A stretch of 64,000 nucleotides of DNA. It comes from Craspedostauros australis. Taxonomy: Eukaryota; Bacillariophyta; Bacillariophyceae; Mastogloiales; Achnanthaceae. Below the pieces are notes generated by a model. It was given only the letters and a program-made list of their open reading frames with translations. It did not search any database and was not told the DNA's origin. Where the stretch lies: assembly GCA_026770025.1 (NCBI GenBank), contig JAMXDE010000034.1, forward strand, positions 1 through 64,000, read 5' to 3'. This document shows positions 1 to 10,910 of the stretch, in pieces (positions within the stretch are counted from its first letter, which is position 1; each line of letters starts with the position of its first letter). The position numbers and the translations under genes are program-made.

Positions 1-11
1 CCCCCCCCACA

Positions 12-344
12 CTAACTAACCCTAACCCTAACCCTAACCCTAACCCTAACCCTAACCCTAACCCTAACCCTAACCCTAACCCTAACCCTAACCCTAACCC
101 TAACCCTAACCCTAACCCTAACCCTAACCCTAACCCTAACCCTAACCCTAACCCTAACCCTAACCCTAACCCTAACCCTAACCCTAACCCTAACCCTAAC
201 CCTAACCCTAACCCTAACCCTAACCCTAACCCTAACCCTAACCCTAACCCTAACCCTAACCCTAACCCTAACCCTAACCCTAACCCTAACCCTAACCCTA
301 ACCCTAACCCTAACCCTAACCCTAACCCTAACCCTAACCCTAAC
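12..344. repeat. Terminal telomere repeat array (CCCTAA)n
   Basis: About 55 nearly perfect tandem CCCTAA hexamers run to position 344. Read toward the left end, the other strand is TTAGGG, the orientation expected of the C-rich strand at a true left chromosome end. The first bases (a run of C followed by two ACTAA-like units) depart from the repeat and may be a degenerate tip or an assembly artefact. The open frame across the array, an alternating Val-Arg string, is not a gene. Confidence 0.97.
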
Positions 345-896
345 AAATTCATCAGCCATTCACCCTTGCCACAAGTTCAAAATGATGTAACCCTTTTCAT
401 CACTCACCATACAACGCACATTGGCTGATTTCTATTCCTATACCCCACCCCCAACCACCCAACTAAATGCTGCAAGTATTGCCCAAACTAACCCTTGATA
501 CAAATTCATCACACATTAACACCCTAGCCCTTGCTACAAATTCATCACACGTTAACACCCTAACACCCTAACACCCTAACCCTTGCTACAAGTTCATAAA
601 GCCCCAACCCTTTTCATCACTCACCATACAACGCACATTGGCTGATTTCTATTCCTATACCCCACCCCCAACCAACCAACTAACTTCGTCATGTATTGCC
701 CAAACTAACCCTTGATACAAATTCATCACCCACTACACCTTGATACAAGTTCATCACACATTAACACCCTAACCCTCGATACAAATTCATATCACCCTAA
801 CCCTTGCCACAACTCACACCCTGACACCCAAACATGCAGTGAACAGCTATTACCATCAGTCACCACACAAAAAACACTGTCCGATATCCATCACGC
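345..896. repeat. Telomere-associated repeats (TAR), first array
   Basis: This stretch is made of repeated phrases such as CCCTTGATACAAATTCATC, ACATTGGCTGATTTCTATTC and CTATACCCCACCCCCAACCA, separated by short AACACCCTAAC tracts that look like decayed telomere repeats. The same phrases recur at 6,241-7,225, 15,750-17,600 and 22,840-23,825. No gene is visible. From about position 389 it is identical to the sequence from 17,083, so the telomere appears to cap one end of the large duplication. Confidence 0.9.
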
Positions 897-1325
897 TCAC
901 ACACACACACTCACACACACACACTCACACACACACACTCACACACACACTCACACACACACACTCACACACACACTCACACACACACTCACACACACAC
1001 TCACACACACACTCACACACACACTCACACACACACTCACACACACACTCACACACACACTCACACACACACTCACACACACACTCACACACACACTCAC
1101 ACACACACTCACACACACACTCACACACACACTCACACACACACTCACACACACACTCACACACACACTCACACACACACTCACACACACACTCACACAC
1201 ACACTCACACACACACTCACACACACACTCACACACACACTCACACACACACTCACACACACACTCACACACACACTCACACACTCACACTCACACTAAC
1301 ACTAACACTAACACTAACACTCACA
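897..1325. repeat. CACACACT octamer array ending in CACTAA units
   Basis: A tandem array of mostly CACACACT octamers fills about 390 bp and passes into four CACTAA hexamers, one base away from the telomere unit CCCTAA. Copy B has the same array 96 bp shorter (17,594-17,923), exactly twelve octamers. The long frames read from it on both strands (Thr-His-Thr-Leu, Val-Cys-Val-Ser and similar) are translations of the repeat and not proteins. Confidence 0.93.
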
Positions 1326-1800
1326 CACGGTTGGAACACACTGTGGAGTGGCTGACACACTATCAGTACGATTCCGTTAGCCATGCACAACTCATATGCT
1401 CAAATGGAATGCACAGCAACGGCCATCAATCACCACACATCACACAAAAGCAAACACTGGCCAAATATCCACCCACAGCCCATGGACACACCCCACATTC
1501 CAAAAACACTGTCAGCACGGTTCACACACGCGGTTATGCAAGCCGCACACACACACACATCTCACACACCCTAAAATGCAATGCACAGCAATTGCCATCA
1601 CTCACCACACAACACACACTTGCAGTCACTTCCGTTCCCTCTCTCTCTCTCTGAACACCTCTGATCACTGTAGTCACACATGCAACAACTCCAGGAGACG
1701 TCCCACACCACGCATGACATGGCAGGAGCATGGCACATATGGCTGTCAACTCCGTGATGCTCGTTGCTACCGCCACACTCAAAGACCGATCATGATATGC
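1326..1800. repeat. Subtelomeric spacer with one satellite unit
   Basis: There is no gene here. The left part is CA-rich low-complexity sequence. Positions about 1,620-1,790 match the start and body of the roughly 200 bp satellite unit that is tandemly repeated at 7,330-9,200 (shared phrases TGCAGTCACTTCC, CATGACATGGCA and TGATGCTCGTTG). The reverse-transcriptase relic that follows therefore seems to interrupt an older satellite array. Confidence 0.6.
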
Positions 1801-4740
1801 CTTCCTTCCTGCCCATCCTGCTGTGGTGGATCCATACCGCAGTGGTGCTGCCAACAGTGGCATTGTCATCAACGATGATAGCTGCAGCAACAGTGCCAAC
1901 AATGCCAACAACACAGGCAATTGTGGTGCCACCAACCAGACCACTGATGCTGATACTGCTGCCCCACCCCAGCAGCTCACGCCCCCTCCTCCACCTGTCC
2001 CTGAGGCAGCTGCGGCGCCAATAGCCGCTCCTGTTCCCACTGACTATGTGGAGGTCCTTCCTGCACCTGAGGGATCCGATCCTGCTCGATCCAAGGCTGC
2101 CACCACTGCCAGAGCCTCTCCGTTGCTGTGATGGGCCTGTGCCCGCTCCTGACAACGTTGTGACTCCTGGCGAGGACACAGATCTCCCTGGCTATGTCGC
2201 ACCTCCTACAGATGTCAAGCTGGATCAGGTGTACAGCAACCACGCCCACAACAATGACAATTACGGCTCCCACCTCCATGGTGGTGTTGGCGGAGATGCT
2301 GTGTGGCAGCAGTGCTTGGCTTGCATCGTCATTGCATTCTCCCCACAACGACACTTGGTCCCACATTGTTGCATTGGCCACAGATTCCTTCACCTTCTCT
2401 CTCTTTCTCTCTGGAGCTCAGGGGGGTTCGCGACCAGCTGCGGAACTTGGAGCAACCGCTGTTGCCTGCGACAGTGGCCCTCCAGATCACCCCTGGTGTA
2501 CCTGGCCGCAGCAAAGTACGGAAGCGGCTGTCGTCTCGCATGGATTTGTGGGAGACCAGCAAGTTTGCTGCGCTGGTCGAGGCCACCGAGTCACAGCTGC
2601 GCCAGCATGCCATTCCATCTGGTGGCACCCGTGACGATGCACCACATGCCCGCGCCTTCAACACACAGGTTCTCTCTGGTCGTCTGTGTGCTGCAGTTTG
2701 CACCCTCACACATCTCATGAAGGTGGTGATCCCCTCTTGCCAGCAGAAATCGACACCAAGTCTGGTCTGCCCGTGGAGGAGACACTGAGACTCAGGCATC
2801 CTGTCATGTCATACGTGATCCTGACATCAGTGGTGACAGGGCAGGAGCATTCGAGCCATATGACAGCCCTGCTCCCACCCCTGTCCCTGTCAAGATCACC
2901 AAATGAGGTGGTTGGATCAGTTGCTTCCAAACTCGCTGGGGAGGCTGGCCCAGTCAGGGCGGTCTTGATGCTGTCCATCTGGAAAACTGGTTCCTGCGGT
3001 TTTGGCAGCGGGTCCAAGCATCTCCGCAAAGAGGTTGCTGCTTGGACCAACTGGCTCTCCAACTCCCATCCTCCATGGGCTGCCTACCACGCCATGATGG
3101 CATGCCGCCTCATTGCTCTGGACAGGCGAAAGGGACATGTCAAAGATGTTCAAGACTCCGAACCTGGACGGAGGGAATCTTTTGCGTCAATTTCTACTGG
3201 AGCATCGGTGGTTTTCCAGCATGCCAAAATATGTGGTGTGGCAGGTGCTATTGCTATACTTTGGACAATCACCTTGGCTTTCATCACTTCCATCTTCAAG
3301 ACGGCAACACAAAACGCAAGCGATCTGGACGAGAGAATGTTGATCAGCTGGGGTGCCAGAAGCGTTGATCGTGCAGCATACAGCCAAGCACGCGATGGTG
3401 ACCACCTACTGATTCCTTTCAAGTGCGATTATTGCATATTTGTCAAGCTGAAGCACAGACAACCCATCACACTCAATGCTGTTGACAAACAGGTTATGGG
3501 TGCCATCTGGAGAGTCAATCTGGATGCTTTCTGGAGTCGAGCCTCCACCACCGTCAAGGCAAACGCCAGCAGAGCCAAACAGATGATTAAGGCAGCACAA
3601 GAACTCGGTCTGGAGGGACCATTCAAAGCCAAAGGTCTGCTACCCGCATACAACCATTGCAGTTATCAAGTGGCCATTCTAATGGTACTCGCGTTGCTGA
3701 AACCGGGACGATACTCCAAAACTCACATCCAGTACGACACTATCCGCAAATTGCGTGCCACCTACTCCAACCAAGTTCGCGCGTCGGCTGCCTCCACACA
3801 ACAATCATTGAGCATGGGCAATCAGAATGATAAGTACCAACGGATCGCTCATGACCCATGCGGCTCCTTCTGGTTCTCCAGGTTCAACGAGGGCTGTTGA
3901 CACCGAATGGGACAGGACTGGAGACCCAACAAAGGCTTCTCCACAGCACTCGTATTGGCAATCTTGGACATGGCACAACAACGATTCCATGAATGTGAAC
4001 ACAACGACCCCAGAACAACATTGATGGGCTGCTTTTGTGACCTGTGCTATGTTATCCTACACCATATCTCTTTGGGGTTCTGAGGCACAGATGTTGGACC
4101 CCAGGGCCACCATCAAGGAACAATCATGCCAAAAGCCAGACGACCATATCACCATTGTACTACAAGGCAAATTCAAAGGCGAACATCAGTCATACAAACA
4201 TATCATCCCTCTATCCAAGCGAACCAAATCGGGTATCAACGTCCAAGGCATCATCAACACACCCCTGAGTGTGAAGCAGAAGTTGCAACAATATCACGGT
4301 CCCGCAATTTCATTGAAACAAGGTACCCTCTACACTCTGAAAGATCTTGATGATGCACTCCATGACGTCTTGGAGGGTATATGGGAGACCAACCAAGGTT
4401 TTTTTCCCTCCTGACATCACCAATGCATCCAAGCTACGCGAAAGCTATCACTGTTTCCGATCTTTCAGGCGAGCCTCGGACACATGCGCTCTGGAGCAAA
4501 AGGTGAGCAAAAAGTGACACCAAACTGGTCAATTGTTGGGAGAAACCAGGACCAGGAGGAGGACGGAGAAACAAAACCGACATGCAATTCCACTATGCCC
4601 AATTCGATCTGCTTGTCCGACCGTTTCTACGCTACACCACCTCCATGTGACAGGCGGTACTATTGGGGGAATCAAGAAGTGCCCAAAAACAGTTTGGAAT
4701 GGGTCATCGATATCCAGTGCAAACTGGTGGACTGATTTGA
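1800..4740 (+). mobile_element. Decayed reverse-transcriptase / recombinase-like retroelement, copy A
   Basis: Several frames on the plus strand, spread over about 2.9 kb, carry pieces of one retroelement. The central piece contains the words PPWAAYHAMMACRLIALDR and RVNLDAFWSRA. I recall these from a repeated family in Thalassiosira-type diatoms that joins a reverse transcriptase-like part to a downstream region resembling a tyrosine-recombinase core-binding domain. The last part (about 4,040-4,740) fits that downstream region. The relic is a fossil with several breaks and no terminal repeats that I could define. It might be a DIRS-like or a non-LTR element. An identical relic lies in copy B. 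Confidence 0.6.
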
Positions 4741-4979
4741 TGTTGGAAGGCAGAAGCCACACTTGTGATAGCATTCGCTACATGAGGGCCAACACCCATA
4801 CACCAAATCATAGTCTGTGCATGACATCAAATCAATACTTAACGAGCATGGATTGACATGGTTGTACATGCAAGCATGCTCAACAACCATCCCAATAGCA
4901 CTCATTTGACACTGTGATGAACACTACTACTCAAACCTGCATTCCTTGTTGTACCCTTCTCTTCTTACGAACAATGACA

Positions 4980-5737
4980 GACAGCGTTCAACTCAAAGGC
5001 CATGATTGCTGCACCTCCCAAGATTATTTGTCACATGTTGGGAGACTATTCATCACACCTTTGGACATTATTCATCACATGATTGTCCACTATCCACCAC
5101 ACATTCGAGTCCTACTCGTCACACTGGTGAACCAGGAAAAACAGCCCGTCCTCATGAATCAAGAACAACCATGATGACGCTCGACAGGATGTCCTGACGC
5201 TAACCCAAACAAGACGACGGCACAAACAAAGACGTCAGCAGGGCAGTGGACAAGAGCTTCATTCCATCTGGGGGGACAGCATGCGCCCCCCCCTACGGAC
5301 AAAAACAACTGCAGGTTTGGCACTTCAGAAAGGGTCAGAATGACCGCAGGTTTGGGACATCACTGAGGGTGACAGCAAGTGTAAACAAGTGGAAACGAGA
5401 TGTCACGAGGTCGAGAGCCGAAATATATGACAAGATAGCATGCAGGACTGTGGACCCCTACCACACATATGTAGAAGGGTACGAGTGTGCAGATGCGGAC
5501 AATGAAGCATCAGGATGAGGGCATGATAGAAGGTGCAGGAGGATGCATGAGCAAGACACATCAAATATGTTCAGGAATACAACAAAGCCTCGCTATGGCA
5601 CCACAGAGAACGCCAACAATGAAATTGAAATTGAAATCGAAAGAGAGAGTGAGAGTGAGGATGTGCTCACAGTTCTAAAACGGTATGATCTAAAAACAGC
5701 TTAGATTCATGCTGACTATAACCCTTGATTTCCAACA
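4980..5737 (+). mobile_element. Relic solo LTR of a copia family, copy A
   Basis: This stretch resembles, in order and wording, the 706 bp LTR at 53,848-54,553. Shared phrases include ATGATTGCTGCACCTCCCAA, TCATCACACCTTTG, CCCGTCCTC and GTGCTCACAGTTCT, and it ends in GATTTCCAACA like that LTR. The left end is too diverged to place exactly. It is an old solo LTR or LTR fragment, carried into copy B by the duplication. Confidence 0.6.
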
Positions 5738-6240
5738 ACTGTCAAGTAGGTAACCCATTGGTCGTACCAAGCTCACACACTACTCACACATGACTCACAC
5801 ATGACTCACACATGGCTCACAAATGGCTCACACACAGCTCACATACAGCTCACACATAATGGTTCACGCTGTGGATAATCCAAAATGCAAGGCACAGCCA
5901 TTTCCATCACCCACCACATAATTCACACTGAGATGTGTGCAGTCACAGCCCATGCACACACTCCAACCACCTTGCACACTGACAACATGGTTGACAATGG
6001 TCGACACACAGTTCTGCAAGCTATATACGACTCACTCTAACCCTATGCATTGTACAGGAATGGCCATCACTCAACCCACAACAACAACTGGCCAATCTCG
6101 ACCCCCAGCACATGCACACACTCCAAACACTGCACACACTGTCCAAATGGTTGACACATGGTTGGAACATAGCTCACTCATGATGTTGCAAGCCAAACAC
6201 AACTCATACACCCATAATGCAATAAACATCAATTGCCATC
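5738..6240. repeat. CA-rich subtelomeric spacer with CTCACACATGA-type minisatellite
   Basis: No gene is seen. Around 5,770-5,862 there are about nine units of roughly 10-11 bp of the form CTCACACATGA or CTCACACAGCT. The rest is CA-rich sequence with scattered words of the telomere-associated repeats. It is duplicated at 22,336-22,838. Confidence 0.6.
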
Positions 6241-7225
6241 ATTAACGGCACAACACACATTGGCCGATATCTATTCTTATACCCCACCCCCAACCACGCA
6301 ACTAACTCCTAAAAGTATTGCCCAACCAAACCCTTGATACCAATTCATCGCACATTAACCCTTGATACAAATTCATCAGCCATTCACCCTTGCCACAAGT
6401 TCAACATGCTGGAACCCTTACCATCACTCACGGCACAACACACATTGGCTGATATCCATTCCTATACCCCACCCCCAACCACGCAACTAACTGCTGCAAG
6501 TATTGCCCAAACTAACCCTTGATACCAATTCATCGCACATTAACCCTTGATACCAATTCATCGCACATTAACCCTTGATACAAATTCATCACCCATTAAC
6601 CCTTGCTACAAGTTCATAAAGCCCCAACCCTTTTCATCACTCACGGCACAACACACATTGGCTGATATCTATTCCTATACCCCACCCCCAACCACGCATA
6701 CCCTAGCTAACTCCTAAAAGTATTGCCCAACCTAACCCTAAACCGATACCAATTCATCACACATTAACACTCTAACAAATTCATCACATACTAACCCTTG
6801 ATACAAATTCATAACACCCTGACCCTTGCCATCACTCACAGCACAACACACATTGGCTGATATCCATTCCTATACCCCACCCCCAACCACGCAACTAACT
6901 CCTAAAAGTATTGCCCAAACTAACCCTTGATACCAATTCATCATCGATTAACACCCTAGCCCTTGATACAAATTCATCACACAGCAACACCCTAGCCCTT
7001 GATACAAATCCAACACACATTAACACCCTAGCCCTTGATACAAATTAGTCACACAGCAACACCCTAGCCCTTGATACAAATTCATAACACCCTGACCCTT
7101 ACCATCACTCACAGCACAACAAAAACTAGCTGATATCCATTCCTATACCCCACCCCCAACCATGCATACCCTAGCTAACTCCTAAAAGTATTGCCCAACC
7201 TAACCCTTGATACAAATTCATCACA
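6241..7225. repeat. Telomere-associated repeats, second array
   Basis: About five units of 150-220 bp repeat the phrases ACACATTGGCTGATATC, CTATACCCCACCCCCAACCA, AAAGTATTGCCCAA and CCCTTGATACAAATTCATC. Units vary in the number of the CCCTTGATAC module, which itself repeats every 30-40 bp. No gene is visible. It is duplicated at 22,839-23,823. Confidence 0.85.
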
Positions 7226-9200
7226 CATACACACACATACACGTGCTCACACACACACACTCACACTCACTCACACACCCAAAATGGAATGCACAGCAAC
7301 TGCCATCACTCACTGCACAGCACCCACTTGCAGTCACTTCCAGCTTCTCTCTCAACACCTCTGATTGCAGTAGTCACACATCCAACAACGCCAGGAGGCG
7401 CCCCACACCACATATGACATGGCAGAAGCATGGCGCATGTGGTTGGCAACTCCATGATGCTCGTTGCCACACTCAAAGATGGATCATGATGGATGATGGA
7501 TGATGGATGATGGATGATGGATCACAATATCTCACACATGCAGACACTTCCGGCCCCTCTCACAACACCATCAGCTGTGATACTTGCACATCTCACAACG
7601 CCCACACACGCCCCATGGAACGTACAATGCACAATACACCACATCCATATCACATCTGGTCAGAAACGACATGATGCTCGTTGTCACTGTAACAGTAACA
7701 CTCAAAGATGAACCAAGATGGCTCACAAAATCACATGCTTGCAGATACAATACTAACCCTAACCCTAACGGCTAACCCTAACTCTCACAACACGATCAAC
7801 TGCACTAATCGCACATCCAACATCACTCGCACATGTTTGATGGCACGCATGACATGGTACATCCGTATCACATGCGGTCGGCAACTCAAAGATACTTGTT
7901 GTTGCCTTCACACTCACATGTGGATCATGGTGGAGCACAATTTCACACACATGCTGTCATTTCCAGTCCCTCTGCAAACACCATCTAATGCAGTGCATCA
8001 CATATTCAACATTGTATGCACACGCTCCATAGCTATAGCACGTACAGCGTACAGCGTACAACGTACAATACACCACCTCCATGTCACACGTGGCTGGCAA
8101 CTCCACAATGTTCGGTGTCACAGTCACACTCAAAAGATGGACCATGATGGATCACACAATCTTGAATTATGCAGATGCTTCTGGCCACTCTCACAACACC
8201 ATCAACTGCGATACTCGCGCACCCCACAACGCTCACACACGCACCATGGCACATACAATACACCATACACAATACATCACATCCGTATCATATGTGGCTG
8301 GCAACTCCAGGATCTTCAGTTTTGCACACAAACCTGGACCATGATGCATGATGGATCAGAATAATATCTCACACTTGCACACATTTCCAGCTAACCCTAA
8401 CTCTCTCACCACCACCAATTGCGGTAATGGCACAACCAACAACGCTCACACATGCCCCAAAACACTCATGACACGATACAAGCGTAGCACATGCGGCCAG
8501 CAACTCCAAGATGCTCATTGTTACTGTCACAGTAACACTCAAAGATGGACCATGGTGGATCATGTTGGATCACAATAATATCTCACAATTGCAGTCACTT
8601 CCGGCCCATGTCTCAACACCATCAACAGCAATATTTCACACATCCAACAACGGCCGCACTCGCCCATACCATGCATGACATCGACCAAGTGTATCACATG
8701 CGGCCAGCCACCCCAACGTGCTCATTGTCACACTCAAAGATGGATCATGATGGATCGTGTTGGATCACAATAATATCTCACAATTGCAGTCACTTCTGGC
8801 CCATATCTCAACACCTCCAACTGCAGTAATCACACATCCAACAACGCTCATACACACTCCAAAGCTACCTTGACATGGACCAAGTGTATCACATGCGGTC
8901 AGATACTCCATGATGCTAGTTGTCACACTCCAAAGTGGACCGTGATGGAGCAAAATAATATCTCACACTTGCACACATTTCCAGATACTCTCTCACCACT
9001 GCCAATTGCGGTAATCACACATCCAACAACGTTCATACACGTCGCGTAGCATGCATGACATGATACACGCGTGGCACATGCAGCCGGCAACTTCATGATT
9101 TTCATTATCAGACTCAAAGATGGACCATAATGCATAATGGATCACAATGTTTCACACTTGCAGTCACTTGCAGCTCCTCACTCACTGGCCAACACGCACA
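7226..9200. repeat. Tandem satellite of about 180-215 bp units
   Basis: About ten diverged units follow one another. Each runs through a phrase like TTGCAGTCACTTCCGGCCC, an AACACCATCAACTGC word, ACACATCCAACAACGCTCAC, CACATGCGGCCAGCAACTCC, GATGCTCATTGTCAC and CTCAAAGATGGATCATGATGG. Small extras include five GGATGATGGAT steps near 7,490-7,520 and a CCCTAACCCTAAC insertion near 7,752-7,785. The frames across it are repeat translations. It is duplicated at 23,824-25,798. Confidence 0.8.
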
Positions 9201-9835
9201 CACAGACGGTGCACACAGTGCACACACACTGATCACGCAGTTCCCTACAAGCTTGAATGGCCAAATCACAACACGCTGCCCTACAGTGCCCATACACTGC
9301 CCATACACTGCTCACAACAAGGAAATGCACGAAAACCCAAGATACAGCATCACTAATAACCCCTAACCCTCCATACACGAGTAGCAAAGACACACAAGAC
9401 ACAAAAGACACACAAGGCACACAAGGCATGCACAGAGACAAGGCCATGGCACAACATGTCACCAACTGCTCACTACACACCCATGTATGATAACCCAAAG
9501 TACAATAAAACCAGGGCAATTTCCAGCACCCATCATACACTAAGACACTGCTCACTACAGGCCAAAGCACGATAATCCAGGACACAAAAGCATCACCCTA
9601 ACAATTGACAGCACCAATCATACATCAAGACGCAGCTCACTACACCACAATGCACAACAACCCAAAAAGAATGTTGCTCATAGCCCCCAACACACTGGCA
9701 GCAAAAACACGCACACACAAGCGCCCGAACAATGCCCACAAAGCCAAAACTTGATCACACAACATGCCAATGCACGATAACCCACAATACAAGGACGATA
9801 CTACACCCTAAGACACACATGAGCAGCAATGGCAC
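9201..9835. repeat. Degenerate repeat of about 95 bp, CA-rich
   Basis: Four or five loose units share CTGCTCACTACA, AATGCACGATAACCCA and CACCAATCATACA-like words. There is no gene. The stretch contains one of the two substitution clusters separating copies A and B (two changes within 9,573-9,578). Confidence 0.5.
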
Positions 9836-10083
9836 GCACTCACCCTTGCACTCACCCTCGCACTCGCACTCACCCTCACCCTTGCACTCACCCTCACCCT
9901 CACACTCACACTCACCCTCACCCTCACCCTCACCCTCGCACTCACACCCACACCCACACTCACACTCACACTCACACCCACACCCACACCCACACTCACA
10001 CTCACACTCACACCCACACCCACACCCACACTCACACTCACACTCACACTCACACCCACACTCACACTCACACTCACACTGAC
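9836..10083. repeat. Hexamer array of telomere-like variants (CACCCT, CACTCA, CACCCA)
   Basis: About forty hexamers in one register change gradually from CACCCT/CACTCG/CACCCTTG-type units on the left to CACTCA and CACCCA blocks on the right. CACCCT is a one-base variant of the telomere unit in rotated form. Copy B lacks five hexamers (30 bp). Long Pro-Ser-His and Cys-Glu frames here are artefacts of the repeat. Confidence 0.88.
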
Positions 10084-10524
10084 ACAGCAAACAACGCACA
10101 ACGACTGTACACACACTACACAACACAGACTACACACTCACATTCACAACGCACAACAAACGACGTACAGACCAATGACTGTACACACACTACACAACAC
10201 CCAAACGGACAAAGGGCAGACCAATTATCCACACTACAATACACTACGGACAACGCACGGACGCTAATGTACCACCCAATTCACCATTTCCCGCAACTCC
10301 CAAATGTACCACCCAATGCCCATTTCCCACACCTCCCAAAATACCCCTAATCAACCCAAAATAGTGACAAACTTCAACACCCCACAGCTCGCTCAATATC
10401 CACCCATTGACAAAAGCGAGCGTCACTACAGGTGCCCAAGAGCCCGCTCCAAACCACCAACCACCAAAAAGCCAAAAATAAAAACGAATTATTGTTCAGG
10501 TTCCGGCTTTTATAAACCCTAACC
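10084..10524. repeat. End of copy A: short tandem repeats and interstitial telomere tract
   Basis: Two direct repeats are visible: a unit with GACTGTACACACACTACACAA (10,100-10,200) and a unit of about 36 bp starting GTACCACCCAAT (10,268-10,340). The stretch ends with TATAAACCCTAACC, where copies A and B stop matching. No gene is seen. Confidence 0.7.
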
Positions 10525-10910
10525 TAAAAAATAACGCCCTTGACTTTCAGGGGTTCAGGTTTCTGTAAACCACAACCCTAACCCTAACTAACCCTAATGA
10601 TGAACTTGTCGATCGTTGTCATAGTGTTCACACGAGCAACCAATGAAGCCCTAATGTACGAGGAAATAACACGGTGACGTACGACGGCCAGACCGAAGTT
10701 TGGGTCGATTGACGGACGACGTGCAGACGTTTGTATGGGCACACAATCCACACGGTCGACGTACAGAAGTTAATGTCTGGGAAATGATCCGCAACTCCCA
10801 AACAACACGAGATACTACGAGCCACGCGATACACCGTGTTAAACATGTACACCACGCTATACCATGATGATCATGTTTACACGCACATCCACTTGTACAC
10901 ACACAAGGTG
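10525..10910. repeat. Second subtelomeric repeat family, truncated block
   Basis: After a CCCTAACCCTAACTAACCCTAA tract this block carries CACGGTGACGTACGACGGCC, TTTGGGTCGATTGACGG and ATGTACACCACGCTA. The same words occur at 27,150-27,560 and 28,890-29,150. It is cut short where copia-derived sequence begins near 10,911. No gene is visible. Confidence 0.75.

Larger units (their letters stand above)
389..10524. repeat. Segmental duplication, copy A (about 10.1 kb)
   Basis: This 10,136 bp block matches 17,083-27,092 in the same orientation. The position offset is 16,694 up to the CACACACT array, 16,598 after it, and 16,568 after the hexamer array near 10 kb. Length differences are therefore confined to two simple arrays: 96 bp and 30 bp longer in this copy. 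Outside them I noticed only two small clusters of substitutions, near 4,619-4,650 and 9,573-9,578. Copy A ends in a short CCCTAA tract where the two copies begin to diverge. Such identity implies very recent duplication or continuing homogenisation. Confidence 0.95.

Noticed and set aside
12-359. 115-codon minus-strand frame of alternating Val and Arg
   Set aside because: It is the translation of the TTAGGG telomere array.
712-1654. Long frames rich in Thr-His-Thr-Leu, Thr-His-Ser-His or Val-Cys-Glu-Cys (also 17,406-18,252)
   Set aside because: They exist only because the CACACACT octamer array lacks stops in several frames.
7226-9200. Frames of 60-218 codons
   Set aside because: They follow the period of a satellite of about 200 bp on both strands and share no codon-level conservation.
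9732-10350. Pro-Ser-His and Cys-Glu-Cys frames on both strands (also 26,330-26,918)
   Set aside because: They are translations of the hexamer array.
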